Origin: Anas platyrhynchos
Taxonomy: Eukaryota > Chordata > Aves > Anseriformes > Anatidae
NCBI RefSeq assembly: GCF_047663525.1
Contig: NC_092588.1
Span: 108,085,001 to 108,149,000, forward strand
Length of the DNA stretch: 64,000 nt
Direction: 5' to 3'
Shown here: positions 1 through 13,345 of the stretch, piece after piece
Numbering within the stretch: the first letter of the stretch is position 1
Layout: the number at the start of each line of letters is the position of its first letter
Program-made: the position numbers and the translations under genes
The notes under the pieces: model-generated
What the model saw: only the letters and a program-made list of their open reading frames with translations
Told to the model about the DNA's origin: nothing
The model's database searches: none

Positions 1-3000
1 GTAATGTTTCTGAGTATTTTTCTGGTTTCTTTACATGCAGTAACCATGCAACTGTGCATCACTGCTAGGCAGAAGTGGAGTTCCTGTAATACTTCTTCAT
101 TTTCAGCTGAAGCACTCAGATTTAAAATAAAAAGGAAAAAAGGAAAATGATAAAAAGATAATTTTCTTATGACCATACGGGTCATAGATTGTAATTTGCT
201 TACTGTTAGTATAAAAATATAACAAGAAATTTTTCTTTTTTATTGTTTCAGGGAACTTTCATTACCAAAGAAAAATGCTTTTTAAAATTAGCTGAAAATA
301 AGGCTGGTTGGTAATAATATCAAGTGCTTGGAAAAAATAGGCAGTTAAAAGCAGTTTAGCACGTTTGTAATATCATTTTCCTTGTACATAAATCAGGCCA
401 AATGGCCCTTTTACTGCAGATATTCAGTAAGAGGGATACACGTTATAGTCAAAGCTAATGTTCCCAATTGATACTTGTGTGTTGGGATCATTCAATTTCC
501 ATGAACACAGATGAAGACATAGAATTTAGCTTGTTGACAAGTGGTAAAGCTCTACTAATACTGTATTTTTTCATGTCTGGATTTTTGTGTGCTTGCTTTT
601 TTAAAAAATATAAAAGATTCTTAAACATTTTTTCTTAGTTATATCATTGCAATTCTAATCTTGCATAATGCTGTTGAGTGAAAATGGAATTTATGCCATT
701 GTTTGACATACCAACTATTGCTACATTGCCAGACTAATTTTCATCCCAGCCATAACTATTTTTAGATAGGTAAGTGAATTAAATTAAATACTAAAATCAC
801 AATTCACTATATCCAGGTTGAATTACTGTTTCCTGAGACCCATCCGTTTTCTTTTCAAGCTATTGGAATAATCTGCAATGCTGATTAACTAGGCCTGGAA
901 TAGTTGTTTATAAGTGTAAATCTCTGTTGAATACAGATTATTTTCACCTATGTTTCTCAAACTAATTGAAGTAACTAATTGAAGCAGAAAACCTTGTTAC
1001 CAATTATATGTAACTGACATGTAACCTTTGGTGTCAGTACTGTCCTGTATAATTCCCCCACCATTTTTATTTTCTGTTTCTAATAACATAGAATAATAAA
1101 ATCTTTTATATAATCATATCCTCAAAAATGTCTGAAACAGAATGAACCAACTTAAACATCCTTAAGTGTTGGGCAGATTGCTCTTAATGGCAACAGAAGA
1201 AGAAAAAAGTACAGATTTGTTCTATTCTGGGATTATTTTTAGTTCCATTAGGACAAAGCTAATATAACATTTCCTATTTAAATCTTATTTTGAAGGTTAA
1301 TTGGAACTTAATATAATGCATTAAAATGGTTCCCCTGTGTGAAGAGGAATTTCTCATGGAATGATGTAATCAAGATTAATTTTCCGTGATTTTGTCTCAC
1401 CTGGTTGCTTCCAAATTATATAACAGAAAATATGCCCAAAGAGAAGAAAACCAGTTCAGTCAGGTTTGGGGGATCTTTCATGTTTTTGTGTGTCACTCAA
1501 CATCTTCTAGTGCAATGGTAATTTTTTTTTTTTTTTTAAGTTATTTGTTTGTACTTCTGGACTTCTTTCAATTGCTTACATTCAAACATAAAATAGCAAG
1601 CAAAACAAGGAGGTAAGCTTCCAGATATTCCAAAATCTAATATAAAATCACAATGTCTTTTAATAATGTCTAATTTAAAGATAAGTGATAGATATATGTG
1701 GAGGTCATGTATTTAAATATGCCTATAATAAGAAATCTGGGCCAGCTTTTTACTTCTTTATCATTTTGTGTCTTTTCAAGTCGTATTCTACAATCAGTGT
1801 CCTACAGTCTCTTGAATTCTCAAAAGAGCTTTTAAAGGACACAAAAACCGAAGCAAAATAAATGGAACTACATCTTATTTGAGAAAACTGCCCCAAAACA
1901 CCCCTGCTATCAAAGAAGAGAATGTCTAACCTTTCTCTAAATTAATGGTTTTAAAGTAATGAGTTGTGACATGAAATATTTTCTTATTGGAACAAATTAC
2001 TTCTTGGTTTCAGTCATAAAGGAAAAGCCATTGGCAGTGAGAAAAAAGTACAAGAGAAAATGCTAGGCCAGCCCAAGTAAGCAGGTTGTGAATGGATTAA
2101 GACATGTTATAAAAAGTAATTTTGTTCAACAAGCATATTTCTAGAATTAAACTTGTTACAATTTTAGATACAAATTTCAAGCCTTTTCTTTCTACTTATT
2201 CATTTAGTATAATTAACAGTCTGTTTAAATGGACAGCTATTAAAAGAACAGATCCTTTGTCCTTTAGTGGTTTTATTCTTAAAGAGGCCACAAAGCAACC
2301 CACAGCCGTATGTCACATTAAGTAGTCCTTCAGCGTATTGCTATATAAATTGCTCATGAATTATATATGAGAAAAAAAAAAATCCCAAGAATTATTGGAA
2401 GAGGTTTTGCTTGTGTCTACAAGCCTAACTAATAAAGCATTTCTTTTCTACATCATAGTCAATTTTAAGATTCATATCAGTACTGTAGTAGCCTCCAACT
2501 AGAATGAAAGTCATTCAGGAATAGTGTGGTTTCAATAAGGCGTTCACTGTTTATTCATACCATTTTCCACTATTACCTGACTCATAATGCAAGTTATTGG
2601 AATAACAAAAAAAGTATTGCAAATGATATTGCTGAGAGGAAATGGAGTCTGGTGATATTGAATGCGTACATGCAAAGGCTGTAGAAGGTACTCTAAGAGC
2701 CAGTATCACAATATAGAACAGAGTGAACCCTGTGTCAGCTGAAAATATCTCTCTGCTTACTTTCCAGATTGGTGGGGGTGCAGGAAGAAAAAACTCAAAC
2801 ACATTAACTGTTTATTTTATTATTACTATTTTAGATGATGCACTTATGTTCCATGACTTCTTATGCTAACTGATCAGAGCCCCATTAACTCTGCTTCGAA
2901 CATGAAAAGCTCTGATCTCCCAGATTTGGTATTTTTTTTTCATATTATAGTATGGTAGAGGATTAAGAGAGATCAGGCAAAGACTCAAAATGTTTTAACA

Positions 3001-6000
3001 AAAAATTATTATAAAAAATAATTGTATTTGATATTAGTTACTTGTGAAGCAGTCAATAATATAGAGATATTTGTTGCGTGTATTGCAGAATCTCTCTTCC
3101 GTGTATTTTGGGGGTTTCTCTGAGAAATTACTTCATTGCCTATCCCATTAAAAACTGCTTTCATGAAAGGGCATTTTTCATAGCAGTTTATACAGCTGAC
3201 CATAAACTAAATGTGGCTCAGTATGCCACATTCTGTAGCTTTTGTGCAAAGTCACACATTGATGAGCGCTGACAAGGAAATGCCCATTGTTAAAACCCAT
3301 CCAATGTTAGTAGAAATGTGGCATGAAGCAGGTTGGACATGCAATAGCTGCTGGCGCTTTGAATATCCTCTATTCAAGTGTGAGATTAGTAAAGCAGTTT
3401 GGGTTTTTTGTTTTGGTTTGTTTGGGATTTTTTTGCATTGTGCTTCGCACAAGCTGGAAGAATCTATGCAATGGTCATTTCCTGCTGAGTCAGAATGCTG
3501 CAAAGCTGTTTGAATGTGAATGCAGTGGTCCACTGGAGATGGTTGTTTCCTGGTCTGTGCTGGAGAAGAGGTTGCAGTTTGTTTGGGGAAGCCAGAAGTG
3601 ATCAAAGAGCTTCTTTGAGTTTTCTGAAGGAAAGTATTTTGATATGTTTCTAAAATGCTTCTTTCAAAACACAGTTTCTCTCTTTAGCTGCTTGGCTTAT
3701 TTTTTTTTTTTTTCCGAGTGAATTTCTAACATTTGTGAATATGTGGTTGCTGGAAGAGATAGCACTTCAGAGTGTTTAGCAGATAATATTGAAAGAGGCT
3801 AGAAAATAACAGGTCTGTAAAGATAACTCTGGATTACTTAACAGAAGTAATTTTAGTAAGTGGGATTTACCCAATATATTTGTCTAAACAGAAATCTTAG
3901 CATATGGGTATTTCCATCCAAACCAGAGAAGTTGGACTACTTCCTCTCTTTTAGCAGAATCAGACTGAAAGGTCTCCCAGCTGTATTCCTGCTTTACTAC
4001 TAATTTTGTTTCCCTCCCTTCCACCAGTTTTTCCCCGTGTGGAGGAGAATAGACATTTCCTTGCAAGTGAACCTTTGCAAGAACTTCTTTTTCTTGGAAA
4101 GTAAGTCTCTATGTATTTATTTCTCCCTCTGTACTTTTTTCATTCTCCAGTTCCCTAAATACAAATAGCTTGCACTTAGAAGAAACACTTTGAAAACCTT
4201 TCAGAATATCCCTTCGGGTAGCTCTATGGATGATGATATCATATGCGAGTTAATTATTGACCTCATGTTAATTTGCCAATATTTCACATATAACCTATGG
4301 TTACATTAACAGAAATGAAGTGTTAGAGATAAAGGATAAAAGGTTGGCTCGATAAACTGGGCAAGGATGATCTTTCATTAGAGAAGGGAAGCACGAATTT
4401 CCCATTTTCTTTGCCAGGCCAGCATGACTGAGCTCTGAGATTGAGAGCTTCATCTACAACTAATTGTTTCTGGCCCCTCATCAGCACATTTTGCCTACAG
4501 AATGTTTGACAGGCAAGTGCAAAGAGCAGCCGTAACACACTGAACAGCCCATTCACCTCACTCCACACCTGGAATGAAAGCCTGCAGCCTGCTTCCAAGC
4601 CATGATTAGTAGCAATCTGATGGATAGACAACAGCTCGTTCAGGCTGGTGTAGTCCATCACGCTCTGTCTGGCCATGTCTGGGGTGGCACTCAAGAACAT
4701 GCTGTTTTTATTCAGTCTGGTTCTGTGGATGGCCTTCCCTTGCTCTCAGGGGGTGATACTCCCCCTGCTTCTGGGGCGGCCCTCCAGCAGTCTGCTGGAT
4801 CTCTGCAGAGGCTGCTGTCATACTGCCATCTGGTTGGGTTGCCTCTCTGTCTTCAGCTTTTCTCACTTTTTAGTAAAAAGGTCAAGTAGATCAGACTTCA
4901 AGGTACAGGCCAGGTGGCATGGGGAAGAGAGGGAGTTGGAGTAGCACCAGGACTAAAGTGAACAGGAATGATGGATTCATTGCTGCAGTCCTTACCAAGA
5001 CCGAAAACAGAACCAAGACAGAACTCTTACAAAAGACAAGTGCTTGTCACAGAGTAATAGATCTGCTTGTTCTTGGGTAAAGTGCAATGGATGCTGTTAT
5101 CGTTGAACACATCTAGCTTTTTTATATTTTGCTCTGAAAGCTGCTGTTCGTAATAGCCACTGGAATGAAAAGTTCTGCAGTTGGACTGTGTTGATCCCAT
5201 CAGAAATGTTTTGTGGAAGACAGAATAGCAAAAGGTATCTAGGCTTTCTTGTAGAAAGGAATTCATACGTAAAATGAAAGAGTGATCATCTACAAGACAT
5301 GTTTAGCTACACAAGCAGCTGTTGGCCTGATACCACAGTCAAAAAAAGGGCAAAGCTGCTCATACAGACCACATAAAGTGAATTAAGGATACCAGAACAC
5401 TGAATCATATAATAATCATAATAATAAAGAAGCGTCTTAAAGAGAAGAGGAATACAAAACACAAACCCACTCCCTTTTTCTTCATACTACTGCAGCTTCT
5501 CTTGCTTTCAGTACACAGAGCAAGCAGATGTATGTGAATTGCTACCTTTTTGGTAGGGAACTGGAATTCAAAGGTGCACCAGTTGATCCGTTTCCTTTTT
5601 CCTTATTCTTATTTCCTTATTCATTATTCTGCCAGTTTCTAGTAAATATTCACCTGGGATACATCTAAAAGACAAGGCAGAAAATCTTAGACAATAAGTT
5701 GCTTGAAGGAATAATAGTTGGCCATATTTCTCAAGAAAATTCTAAGTTTCTCAAGAAATGGGGTCAATTTGAAGTCAAATTTCATTTATTTTTTTCAGTT
5801 TTCTAATATTCTTCCATGTCTTTGGTTGGAGAGCTTTTTAGGGTATGTGGCATATTAAGCTCAAAAAAGTGTCAGTCTTCAACAGAGAAAAAATGAGTGG
5901 GAAAGTAGGTATTGAGGAAAAAAATAGAAAATTAATAAGAAATCAGGTAAGAGAATGAGACGGAAGCAGGATCTAAACACAACAGATCTGAGAAGGTAAA

Positions 6001-6384
6001 AAGAAAAGAAGTCTGAATATTAATAGGAATTAGTGGATACATTTTTGTTTTTAAAGGAAAGGATGTATAGATGCAAAGTAGCAGTCAGTGCAAATCATGC
6101 TAGAACACATAAGGAAAAATGCAACATCTAAATCAAAGAAAATGGCAAACGATCACTTATGTTTTAATGTGTTAATATATTTTGAAGAGGCTGTGAAGAG
6201 AGAAGTGTGCTGAAAGTATCTCTATTGTACAGTACATACAGTAAAAAGTTTGAAAATAATTCGTAGAATAGCTTATGAATGAAAACTACAATAGGAGGAT
6301 CGTTGTTGTCTGGAAATGAAGGAAATGATCCCAATTTAGTATTTGGGACTTGGAACAGAGTCGTTACTCCTTCTATTAATGCTA
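1..6384. other. Non-coding stretch upstream of RNF182
   Basis: AT-rich sequence with short homopolymer runs and no reading frame that I recognise. The short ORFs here overlap one another on both strands and show no domain, signal or splice structure. A block at about 4390-4890 is richer in GC and is open on both strands (see findings), but I cannot assign it. I see no RNA gene. If RNF182 has distal 5' untranslated exons, as in mammals, they could lie here or further upstream; I could not place one. Confidence 0.6.
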
Positions 6385-7705
6385 AATTTGGCAATATGAT
6401 GCCAGTCTACAGGAAGGTCAGGAAGGAGGATCCAGGGAATTACAGGCCTATCAGCCTGACCTCAGTGGCAGGGAAGCTCATGGAGCAGATAATCCTGAGT
6501 GCCATCACAAGGCCATCACATACAGCACAACCAGGTTATCATATGGCCAGTCAGCGTGGGTTTATGAAAGGCAGGTTCTGCTTGACTAGCCTGATTTCTT
6601 TCTGTGATAAGATAAGCTGCTTAGTGGACAAGAGAGGGGCTGTGGATGTTGCTTACTTGGACTTGAGCAAAACATTTGATACTGTTTCCCACGGCCATCT
6701 CGTGGAGAAACTGGCTGCTCATGGCTTGGACTGATGTGCTGGTTTTTGGGTGAAAACCAGGCTGGATTTTTGGACCCAAAGGGTCACGGTGAGTGGAGTT
6801 GAATCCAGTTGGAGGCTGGTCACAGGTGGTGTCCCCCAGGGCTCAGTACTGGGGCCAGTTTTTTTTTTAATATTTTTAATATTTTTAATATTTTTAATCT
6901 TGGTGAAGGGATCAAAAGCACCCTCGGTAAGTCTGCAGAGGACAGCAAGTTGGGTAGGAAGGCCCTGCAGAGGGATCTGGATAGGCTGGACCGATGGGCC
7001 ACATCCAGTTGTGTGGCATTCAACAAGGTTCAATGCCAGGTGCTGCACTTGGGTCGTAACAACCCCATGTAGCAATATGGACATGAGGAAGAGTGGCTGA
7101 AAAGGTTACCTGGAAGAAAAGGGTCAGGGGTTACTGGTTGACAGCCAGCTGATAGTGTGGCCATCAGGACTAGGGAAGAAATTGTCCCTCTGTGCTTGGC
7201 CACACCTCAAGTACTATGTTTGATTTTGGGCCGCTCACTGCAAGAAAGATACAGAGTTACTGGAATGTGTTCAGAAAGGAGCAAGAAGATGGTGAAGGGA
7301 CTAGAAAGCAAAATATAGGAGGAGTAGCTGGGGGAACTGGGACAGTTTATTCTGGAGAAGAGGAGGCTGAGGGGAGACCTCATCGCTCTCTACAGCTGCC
7401 TGAAAGGAGGTTGCAGCAAGGAGAGTGTCAGTCTCTCTCCTCAGGTGCCAAGCAATAAGGGGCAAGGGCCTCAAGTTGTGTCAGGTGAGGCTTACTTTGG
7501 ATATGAGGAAGAATTTCTTCACTGAAAGGGTGTTTAGGCCCTGGAATAGGCTGTTCAGGGAGGTGGTGGAGTCACCATCCCTGGAGGTATTTGAGAAATG
7601 TGTGAACATGGCACTTAGGGATATGGTGTATTAGTGGGACACAAGGGGTCAGTTCGATGGTTGGACTTGATCTTAAGGGATTTGTCCAACCAAAATGATT
7701 CTGTG
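6385..7705 (+). mobile_element. CR1 LINE, 5'-truncated and decayed
   Basis: A chicken-repeat-1 non-LTR retrotransposon fragment carrying the reverse transcriptase part of ORF2 and the 3' end. Near the left edge the translation reads like KEDPGNYRPISLTS, a hallmark of CR1 reverse transcriptase, followed by VDVAYLDLSKTFDTVSH. After a stop at 6732-6734 the frame shifts and continues with GGVPQGSVLGP and DRLDRWATSS. The 3' UTR ends with a CR1-type tail finishing in a single ATTCTGTG unit at 7698-7705. The left edge is approximate. The catalytic FADD-type motif is changed to SAED and there are several frame breaks, so the copy is dead. It lies in the same orientation as RNF182, 2.4 kb upstream of that gene's reading frame. 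Confidence 0.93.
6869..6895 (+). repeat. Three 9-bp units AATATTTTT inside the CR1
   Basis: Three exact copies of AATATTTTT (6869-6877, 6878-6886, 6887-6895), preceded by a T run. In the reverse transcriptase frame each unit reads Asn-Ile-Phe. CR1 proteins normally have a single such triplet just before the FADD-type motif. The array therefore looks like an in-frame local expansion after or during decay of the element. Confidence 0.85.
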
Positions 7706-9905
7706 TTACTGATCTGAGTTCACCTCAGGCACAGAAAATTAATGATACTCACGATGTGAAAGTTCAAAACTATAACTTTGTTTGTTGGCTTTTTTCTTAA
7801 CTTTTCAGCAGTACCTGCCTTCATGTGGGTTGGCATTTCACTTTCTTAGGTCTGTTGTGTGTTTTTTTTTCTTTTTTCTTTCTTCATCCTTTGGTACGTT
7901 AGTATCTGATGACATTTATATATGCCAAAAAGTTATCTAAAAGATGATATTTGGAATGAAATAAAAAGGGTAGTGGAATGAAGAAGGAATCCTGAAGTGT
8001 AACGAAGGATAAAGGATAGGTTATAAGAACAGTAGGAGACGTACTTTTTGTCTTGTGGAAGATATTTACACTCTGAAAGTTATGGATCAACCTTCTTGTG
8101 TTTGCATTGCCTAATTTGTGGAGCACACTACAAATATAGTCACAGTATGAATAAGAAAAACAGTGGTGAGGCAGAGATGGAAACTAAAAGCACTAAAATA
8201 AGATGGAAGAGGCAGGAAAAAAAAATGAATGGGGTGGGGGTGATGTCTGTTATAAATTCTTACAGAAATATGTTTTTTCTTCACTATGTTGTCTTTTTTT
8301 TTTTTTTCCTCATCATTGCAATGTCTGTAGTGTTAACATCTTTGTTTTAAAATCCAGGAGGTGTGTTTTAAAAATTCAGTCACTAATAGACCTAATATTG
8401 TGCAGAGCATTAAGAGACAGAATGGCAAATACTCCAAGCACCGTAAAAACAAAAAGCCCATGAAAGAAATTTTACTATACATTGTGGTTGACAGGTAAAA
8501 TGCATTGATGAAAGGAGTCTATGGCTTGAAAGAAGGAACTTTTTGCCTTGTAGGAGTGAGTAAAAATTTACTAAGGAAGATATAAGTTATACCGAAAGGA
8601 ACCAAATGTTTACTAAAACCAAGAGTCAAGAAACAAGTTTATTGAAAGAGAGCCACTTCTTTCATATTGCATGTGCCTGCAGTTTACTGGTAATACAAGA
8701 GGCAGTTGGGCCCAGGTGCTGACCCATTGCTAGGGCAAGTTTCTTGCTACGAAGAGTAGCCTGGCGGTGAAGGAGAGAGCTTGAAAGCCTGCAAAATTGC
8801 AGTGCCACACCCGTCTTTGTGAGGAAGCATCTGCTGGAATCTGGGAGAATTTTATATCCTCTGGCAGACATCACCATTTTGTGACTGCTGGTAATTATAG
8901 CTCCCCGTAGCCCTGGCTAATGTTTTGTTTTTAATACACGGATTATTTCCTGAAGTCACGAAAATGTGTGGTTACATAATACAACAAAACATTTGTTACG
9001 GGAGGCTGATGTGTCTGGTGGCAAAAACACTGCACAGGATGGGAGTGCAGCGGAGCAAGCATGCCACAGGCCACTCCTTAGCGGAGGTGTGAAACAGCTG
9101 TCACAGCCATAAAACTCTTGGAAGCCAGTACATCTGGAAAATGCCCTTGAGAGACACGTTAGCCTTCACCCTAGCGTTTTCATGGTCTCTGATCGGCTCT
9201 GTGTTTAGCAGTTATGTGAATAGACAGAAAAAGGAGTTGTTCCTCAAGCAGAAAAATTAATAAAGCCTGATTGTTTACAAATTTGACATACCTCCCCATA
9301 TACTTCTTTACAAATAGCTACAGTCCTTTTCTGGGTCCCCTTCTCCCCCTAAAACTCTTCATTGCTCCAGAGTATCACCAGTTTCCTCCTGTGTTGCACT
9401 CTCTGCTTGAACATCAGGCAGCACGTGGCCTGCTCAGAGCAGAAGCTGGCTGTGTGCTGACTGACCATTGCCCTCCGGGAAGAGTGATTGTTATAAACCT
9501 CTCCTCCTTCCCCTACTCAACTGCTGGTGTTCACTACTTTTTTAGAAACTTAATTATCTTCACTACTGCTGCACCTCCACCAATTTGTTTGAAATTGGAC
9601 AGCAGGTTCAAAAGTTATAGAGAAAGACAAAAAGCACCAGAGGCTAGGTCTCATTTCCTTAGGAAACCAGGGTTTAAACAAGCAGTCACAGGTCTGTAAT
9701 TAGATTGCATCTTCTGCTGAGAATTTCATGGGCTGAGGGAATCAAAGTTACTCACAGAGAAGTTTTATCAGCATGACTGCCACATAGGTCTCATATGCCA
9801 TAGAAAAAAAATATGCTGTGGAGCTATTTTTAGCAAAGGAAGCTAAGCTTGTAAAAAGTATAACCTCCTTGTTTCACCTGCTTTTTCCTTTTTTTATTCC
9901 CACAG
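7706..9905. other. Non-coding stretch between CR1 and RNF182 leader
   Basis: T-rich runs (for example at 7861-7890 and 8291-8307) and no supported gene. Read on the minus strand, 8500-9000 has an ATATAAAA box (8850-8857) and an AATAAA (8638-8643) spaced like a retroviral LTR, but I could not find convincing TG/CA ends (see findings). The 142-codon open frame at 9271-9699 has no recognisable domain and I do not call it a gene. Confidence 0.5.
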
Positions 9906-10141
9906 AAATTCCATGTTGTCTTTTTCAGATGGATGCCTGGCTAAGAGAGGACATACAGTACAGAATCTCTAGCAGAAGCTGAAAATGGATGACTTCTACT
10001 GATGCTTTTTGATAGCTTCATCTCCTCTTTCCCTGTTTGAGATGGGTGATACGATCATCAGGAAAAAGTTCTAAATAAGCCTGAGTGAAATCTTTTATCC
10101 CTTGACTCCTCTTTCCACAAATCTACAAATCACCAGAAGAA
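9906..10141 (+). other. Probable RNF182 5' untranslated part of the coding exon
   Basis: A strong polypyrimidine tract ending in CCCACAG (9899-9905) forms a good splice acceptor 236 bases before the RNF182 start codon. A second, weaker acceptor ends at 9928. In vertebrates RNF182 has its whole reading frame in the last exon, after untranslated exons, so an acceptor here is expected. Several ATGs lie in this leader out of frame or followed by early stops, so scanning ribosomes would meet small upstream ORFs if the leader is used as drawn. Confidence 0.5.
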
Positions 10142-10879
10142 ATGACCAGTCAGCTACCGGAGGAGTCTGTGGAGACCCAGAGCTCAGATGAGCTTGAGTG
10201 CAAGATCTGCTACAACCGCTACAACCTGAGACAGAGAAAACCAAAAGTGCTGGAGTGTTGTCACAGAGTGTGTGCCAAATGCCTTTGCAAGATCATAGAC
10301 TTTGGTGATTCTCCTCAAGGAGTCATAGTGTGCCCATTTTGCAGGTTCGAAACGTGCCTGCCAGATGATGAGGTTAGTAGTCTTCCTGATGACAATAACA
10401 TCCTTCTGAATTTAGCTTGCGGGGGAAAGGGAAAGAAGTGCCTACCAGACAACCCAACAGAACTGTTGCTGACTCCCAAAAGGTTGGCATCTCTGGTCAG
10501 CCCTTCTCACACTTCTTCTAATTGCCTGGTTATAACAATTATGGAAGTACAAAGAGAAAGTCCCCAGACTCTGAGCTCGACGCCCGTGGTGGAATTTTAC
10601 AGGCCTACAAGTTTTGACTCTGTTGCAACCGTGTCCCACAACTGGACAGTGTGGAACTGCACATCTTTGCTCTTCCAGACCTCAATTCGGGTGCTAGTTT
10701 GGTTGCTAGGTTTGCTGTACTTTAGTTCCTTGCCTTTAGGGATTTACTTACTGGTATCTAAGAAAGTCACCCTTGGGGTTGTCTTTGTAAGCCTTGTTCC
10801 TTCGAGCCTTGTTATTCTCATGGTTTATGGATTTTGCCAGTGTGTTTGCCATGAATTTCTAGACTGCATGTCTTCTTGA
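10142..10879 (+). CDS. RNF182: RING finger protein 182, membrane E3 ubiquitin ligase
   Basis: Intact single-exon frame of 245 residues, about the length I recall for the mammalian protein (247). A C3HC4 RING lies at residues 20-68: Cys20, Cys23, Cys39 (or Cys40), His41, Cys44, Cys47, Cys64 and Cys67, with [20 protein letters not shown] at its start. The C-terminal third has two hydrophobic segments, about 183-205 and 211-233, separated by SKKVT, then a Cys-rich tail. The family protein is a brain-enriched E3 ligase that recruits an E2 through the RING; mammalian work links it to turnover of the V-ATPase subunit ATP6V0C. The start has a G at -3, and an acceptor 236 bases upstream fits the known gene layout. 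Conservation to the mammalian protein looks very high, including the [15 protein letters not shown] and [20 protein letters not shown] stretches. Identification is near certain; the molecular target in this species is inferred. Confidence 0.97.
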   Translation: MTSQLPEESVETQSSDELECKICYNRYNLRQRKPKVLECCHRVCAKCLCKIIDFGDSPQGVIVCPFCRFETCLPDDEVSSLPDDNNILLNLACGGKGKKCLPDNPTELLLTPKRLASLVSPSHTSSNCLVITIMEVQRESPQTLSSTPVVEFYRPTSFDSVATVSHNWTVWNCTSLLFQTSIRVLVWLLGLLYFSSLPLGIYLLVSKKVTLGVVFVSLVPSSLVILMVYGFCQCVCHEFLDCMSS

Positions 10880-13345
10880 TAACAAATACAGTGAAATAAG
10901 ATGCATTGCCATGTGTAGCATAGTTGATTTAGCCTGTCTCTGTATTCTTATTTATTCTTATTGTTGTCCATACCACTAAATGGAAGCAGTGACCCATACT
11001 ACGCAGTTCTTTTTTATTTGATTATTTATTGGTTTTTGTTTTATGTTTTAGCTAAGTAATGGGCATAAAATTTACATGCTGATTTTAATGGGCTGGGTTG
11101 TAGAAAGACATAAAAGAAATTTGGTGCCTGCTCCTGCTGCCACTGTTCAGATGAGTAACTCTTTGCTTTGTATTGGCTTGATCATGTAAGTTAAAGCTGC
11201 AGGATCTGCCATAGAAGAAATTAGTACAACAGGCACCTTCCAGTTCAGAGTACAGCATCTCTTAACGCAAAGCATCTCATGCTCTGGAATATCTGTCATT
11301 TCTGGTAGCAAATGAAATCACTTTGCTAGTTAACACTAGATGAAAAATAGCTTACCATTTCTTTTTCCAGTTCTTGTTACAGCAAATATATTTGAGGGAT
11401 GCCCAGTGGTCAAAGATTTTTTGTGTTCTGAGACATGAGGAACCTTTTTTTTTTTTTTCCCCATGCTAAAAATGTGTCTCCAAAACACTTTCCCCAAACA
11501 GAAGCCCACTTTACTTGTCCTGTAGTTGCAGCTTCATCTGAGAAGCTCCTGCTAATGAGTACTTTCAGGGACCCAGCCACACATTTGCTCTCTTTTAGGG
11601 GTGCTTTTTAAGTGTGCATATGCCTTAGGTTTTTTTGAGGGTTCAGAGATATGCAGACTTCTCCATCTGTGTTCCATAATGATTACCCTCCCTCCCAGCA
11701 TTTCCACCACCACATGACATTTCTGACCCTTTAGCCCTTGTAATAGGTTTTCTGACCAATTTCATGCGTAACTACTTTTGGGTAGTTAATATGGAAAGTT
11801 TCCCTTACATGACTTCAGCTGTCACAATAGATCTTAATTCCTGATCACTAGGAAATGAACCTGCAATGACTAATACACATTTCAGAAAAAAATCTGACAT
11901 GGTTAAGGTGGTGTTTTGTTTGTTTTTGTTGTTTTGTTTGCTTTCTGAGCTCACAGAATGGGCACTGTAAGGAGGTTACTATGACTTTTGGGAGGATTCT
12001 GTTTAGTGCGCTGTCCTTCATAATGTTAAATACCCTGAACTCCCTCTGCCACCCTTGTGAGCTGACAGCACCCTAGATATGGCAATTAGCCTGACTGGAC
12101 TAGTTGAGTTCAGAAGAATTACTGATGATTTACCATTCCACAAATACAATGAGGCCCTGTGAGGTTTGCCTGTATGTTGCATGGTTTAGGCTACTTTTTC
12201 CAACTACTGGAAGGGCGCAAAAATAAGAAATGTTTAATTTTTGTGTGTGTAACTAGGTCTAGTCAACACCACAGCTGCAACCTCATTTTTCTGAGCACAG
12301 CAGGGTGAAAACTGAGAAGAAGCAGTTGATCAGTGCAAGCACAGCTTTTGGATCAGGCGCAAGATTTAGTAATCTCAAGGCAGTGTAAGAGGGAGACGGG
12401 TTGGCTGCGTGAAGACTGAATGTATGGCCTAACAATATATTCACAGAGCAAACTGACTTTGGTAAAAATGAGAAATGCCAACGGGAAAAGGAGATTATAA
12501 GTGGTTGTTGTGTCTATCAATGGGATTTGAAGTCAAGTTGGTCCAATTTTTGTAGATGGTACAGATGGTGTCTACGGTTTCATTCCTATTGAAATCATGG
12601 GGAAAATGTGGAAATGTGAAGGTCCTGCTTTTCTTGACACTCGAGTTTATAATAGTGCATATATATGTGTGTGTATGTATATATAGACACATATGTAAGA
12701 AGAAAACATATAGCAAAATAATAGTTTTCAAGTGTGTGGAGTTACAGAGCTGTGTACTGAATGATGAAAGGAAATGTTTCAGACTTTTCTGTAATCACTT
12801 GATAACAATTAGAACTAAAATACTTTCAGAATTCCTAGAAATGACTATTCCGAAGTAATTGTTTTTAATGTTTGTTGTAAAGCACATATGGTTAGAAGAG
12901 CTGTCATCTCCGATCCAGGTATACTGCAAGGTTTGACTCGTCTATGAACTCATAAATTTTAAATATCCAATAACAATCATGTCAAAAAAGCAAGAAAGAT
13001 AGAAATCTATGTGATTTAATAGTACTTCATAACTTTGGGAGAAGATGTATTTGTAGTGTTAGGGCTTTATGTATTTTAGGGTTTGTTCAATTTGTCTGAA
13101 TATAATATCTCTAATAAAGGGCTGGCTAATACAGGAAGTAGGTTTTGCAAATGTGTGATGTATCTGTATTGCCTCTGTACAACGTGTCTGCAGTGCTACC
13201 TGTTGTCTTTTTTCCTTTTTTTTTTTTTATTCCATTTGATTATGATTATTTTAGCTCCATCATCAGATATTTTGTACTCTGTTTTAAAACAGAGCCTAAT
13301 CTTGGCAGGATTGCAGTGGTTACATATCACAGCACAAATAAATAC
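10880..13345 (+). other. RNF182: Probable RNF182 3' UTR
   Basis: From the stop codon to the first AATAAA hexamers, about 2.2-2.5 kb, with no competing gene. The early part has ATTTA-rich sequence (near 10945-11035) of the kind that can destabilise mRNA, and T-rich runs. No AATAAA occurs between the stop and 13113. The 3' end is inferred from hexamers only. Confidence 0.45.
13113..13118 (+). promoter_or_regulatory. RNF182: Candidate RNF182 polyadenylation signal
   Basis: First canonical AATAAA downstream of the RNF182 stop. A second AATAAA lies at 13337-13342. Either could define the 3' end; neither is proven by sequence alone. Confidence 0.35.

Noticed and set aside
3252..3605. 117-codon minus-strand frame overlapping two plus-strand frames
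   Set aside because: No recognisable domain, no start context or splice support, and overlapping frames on the other strand; consistent with chance.
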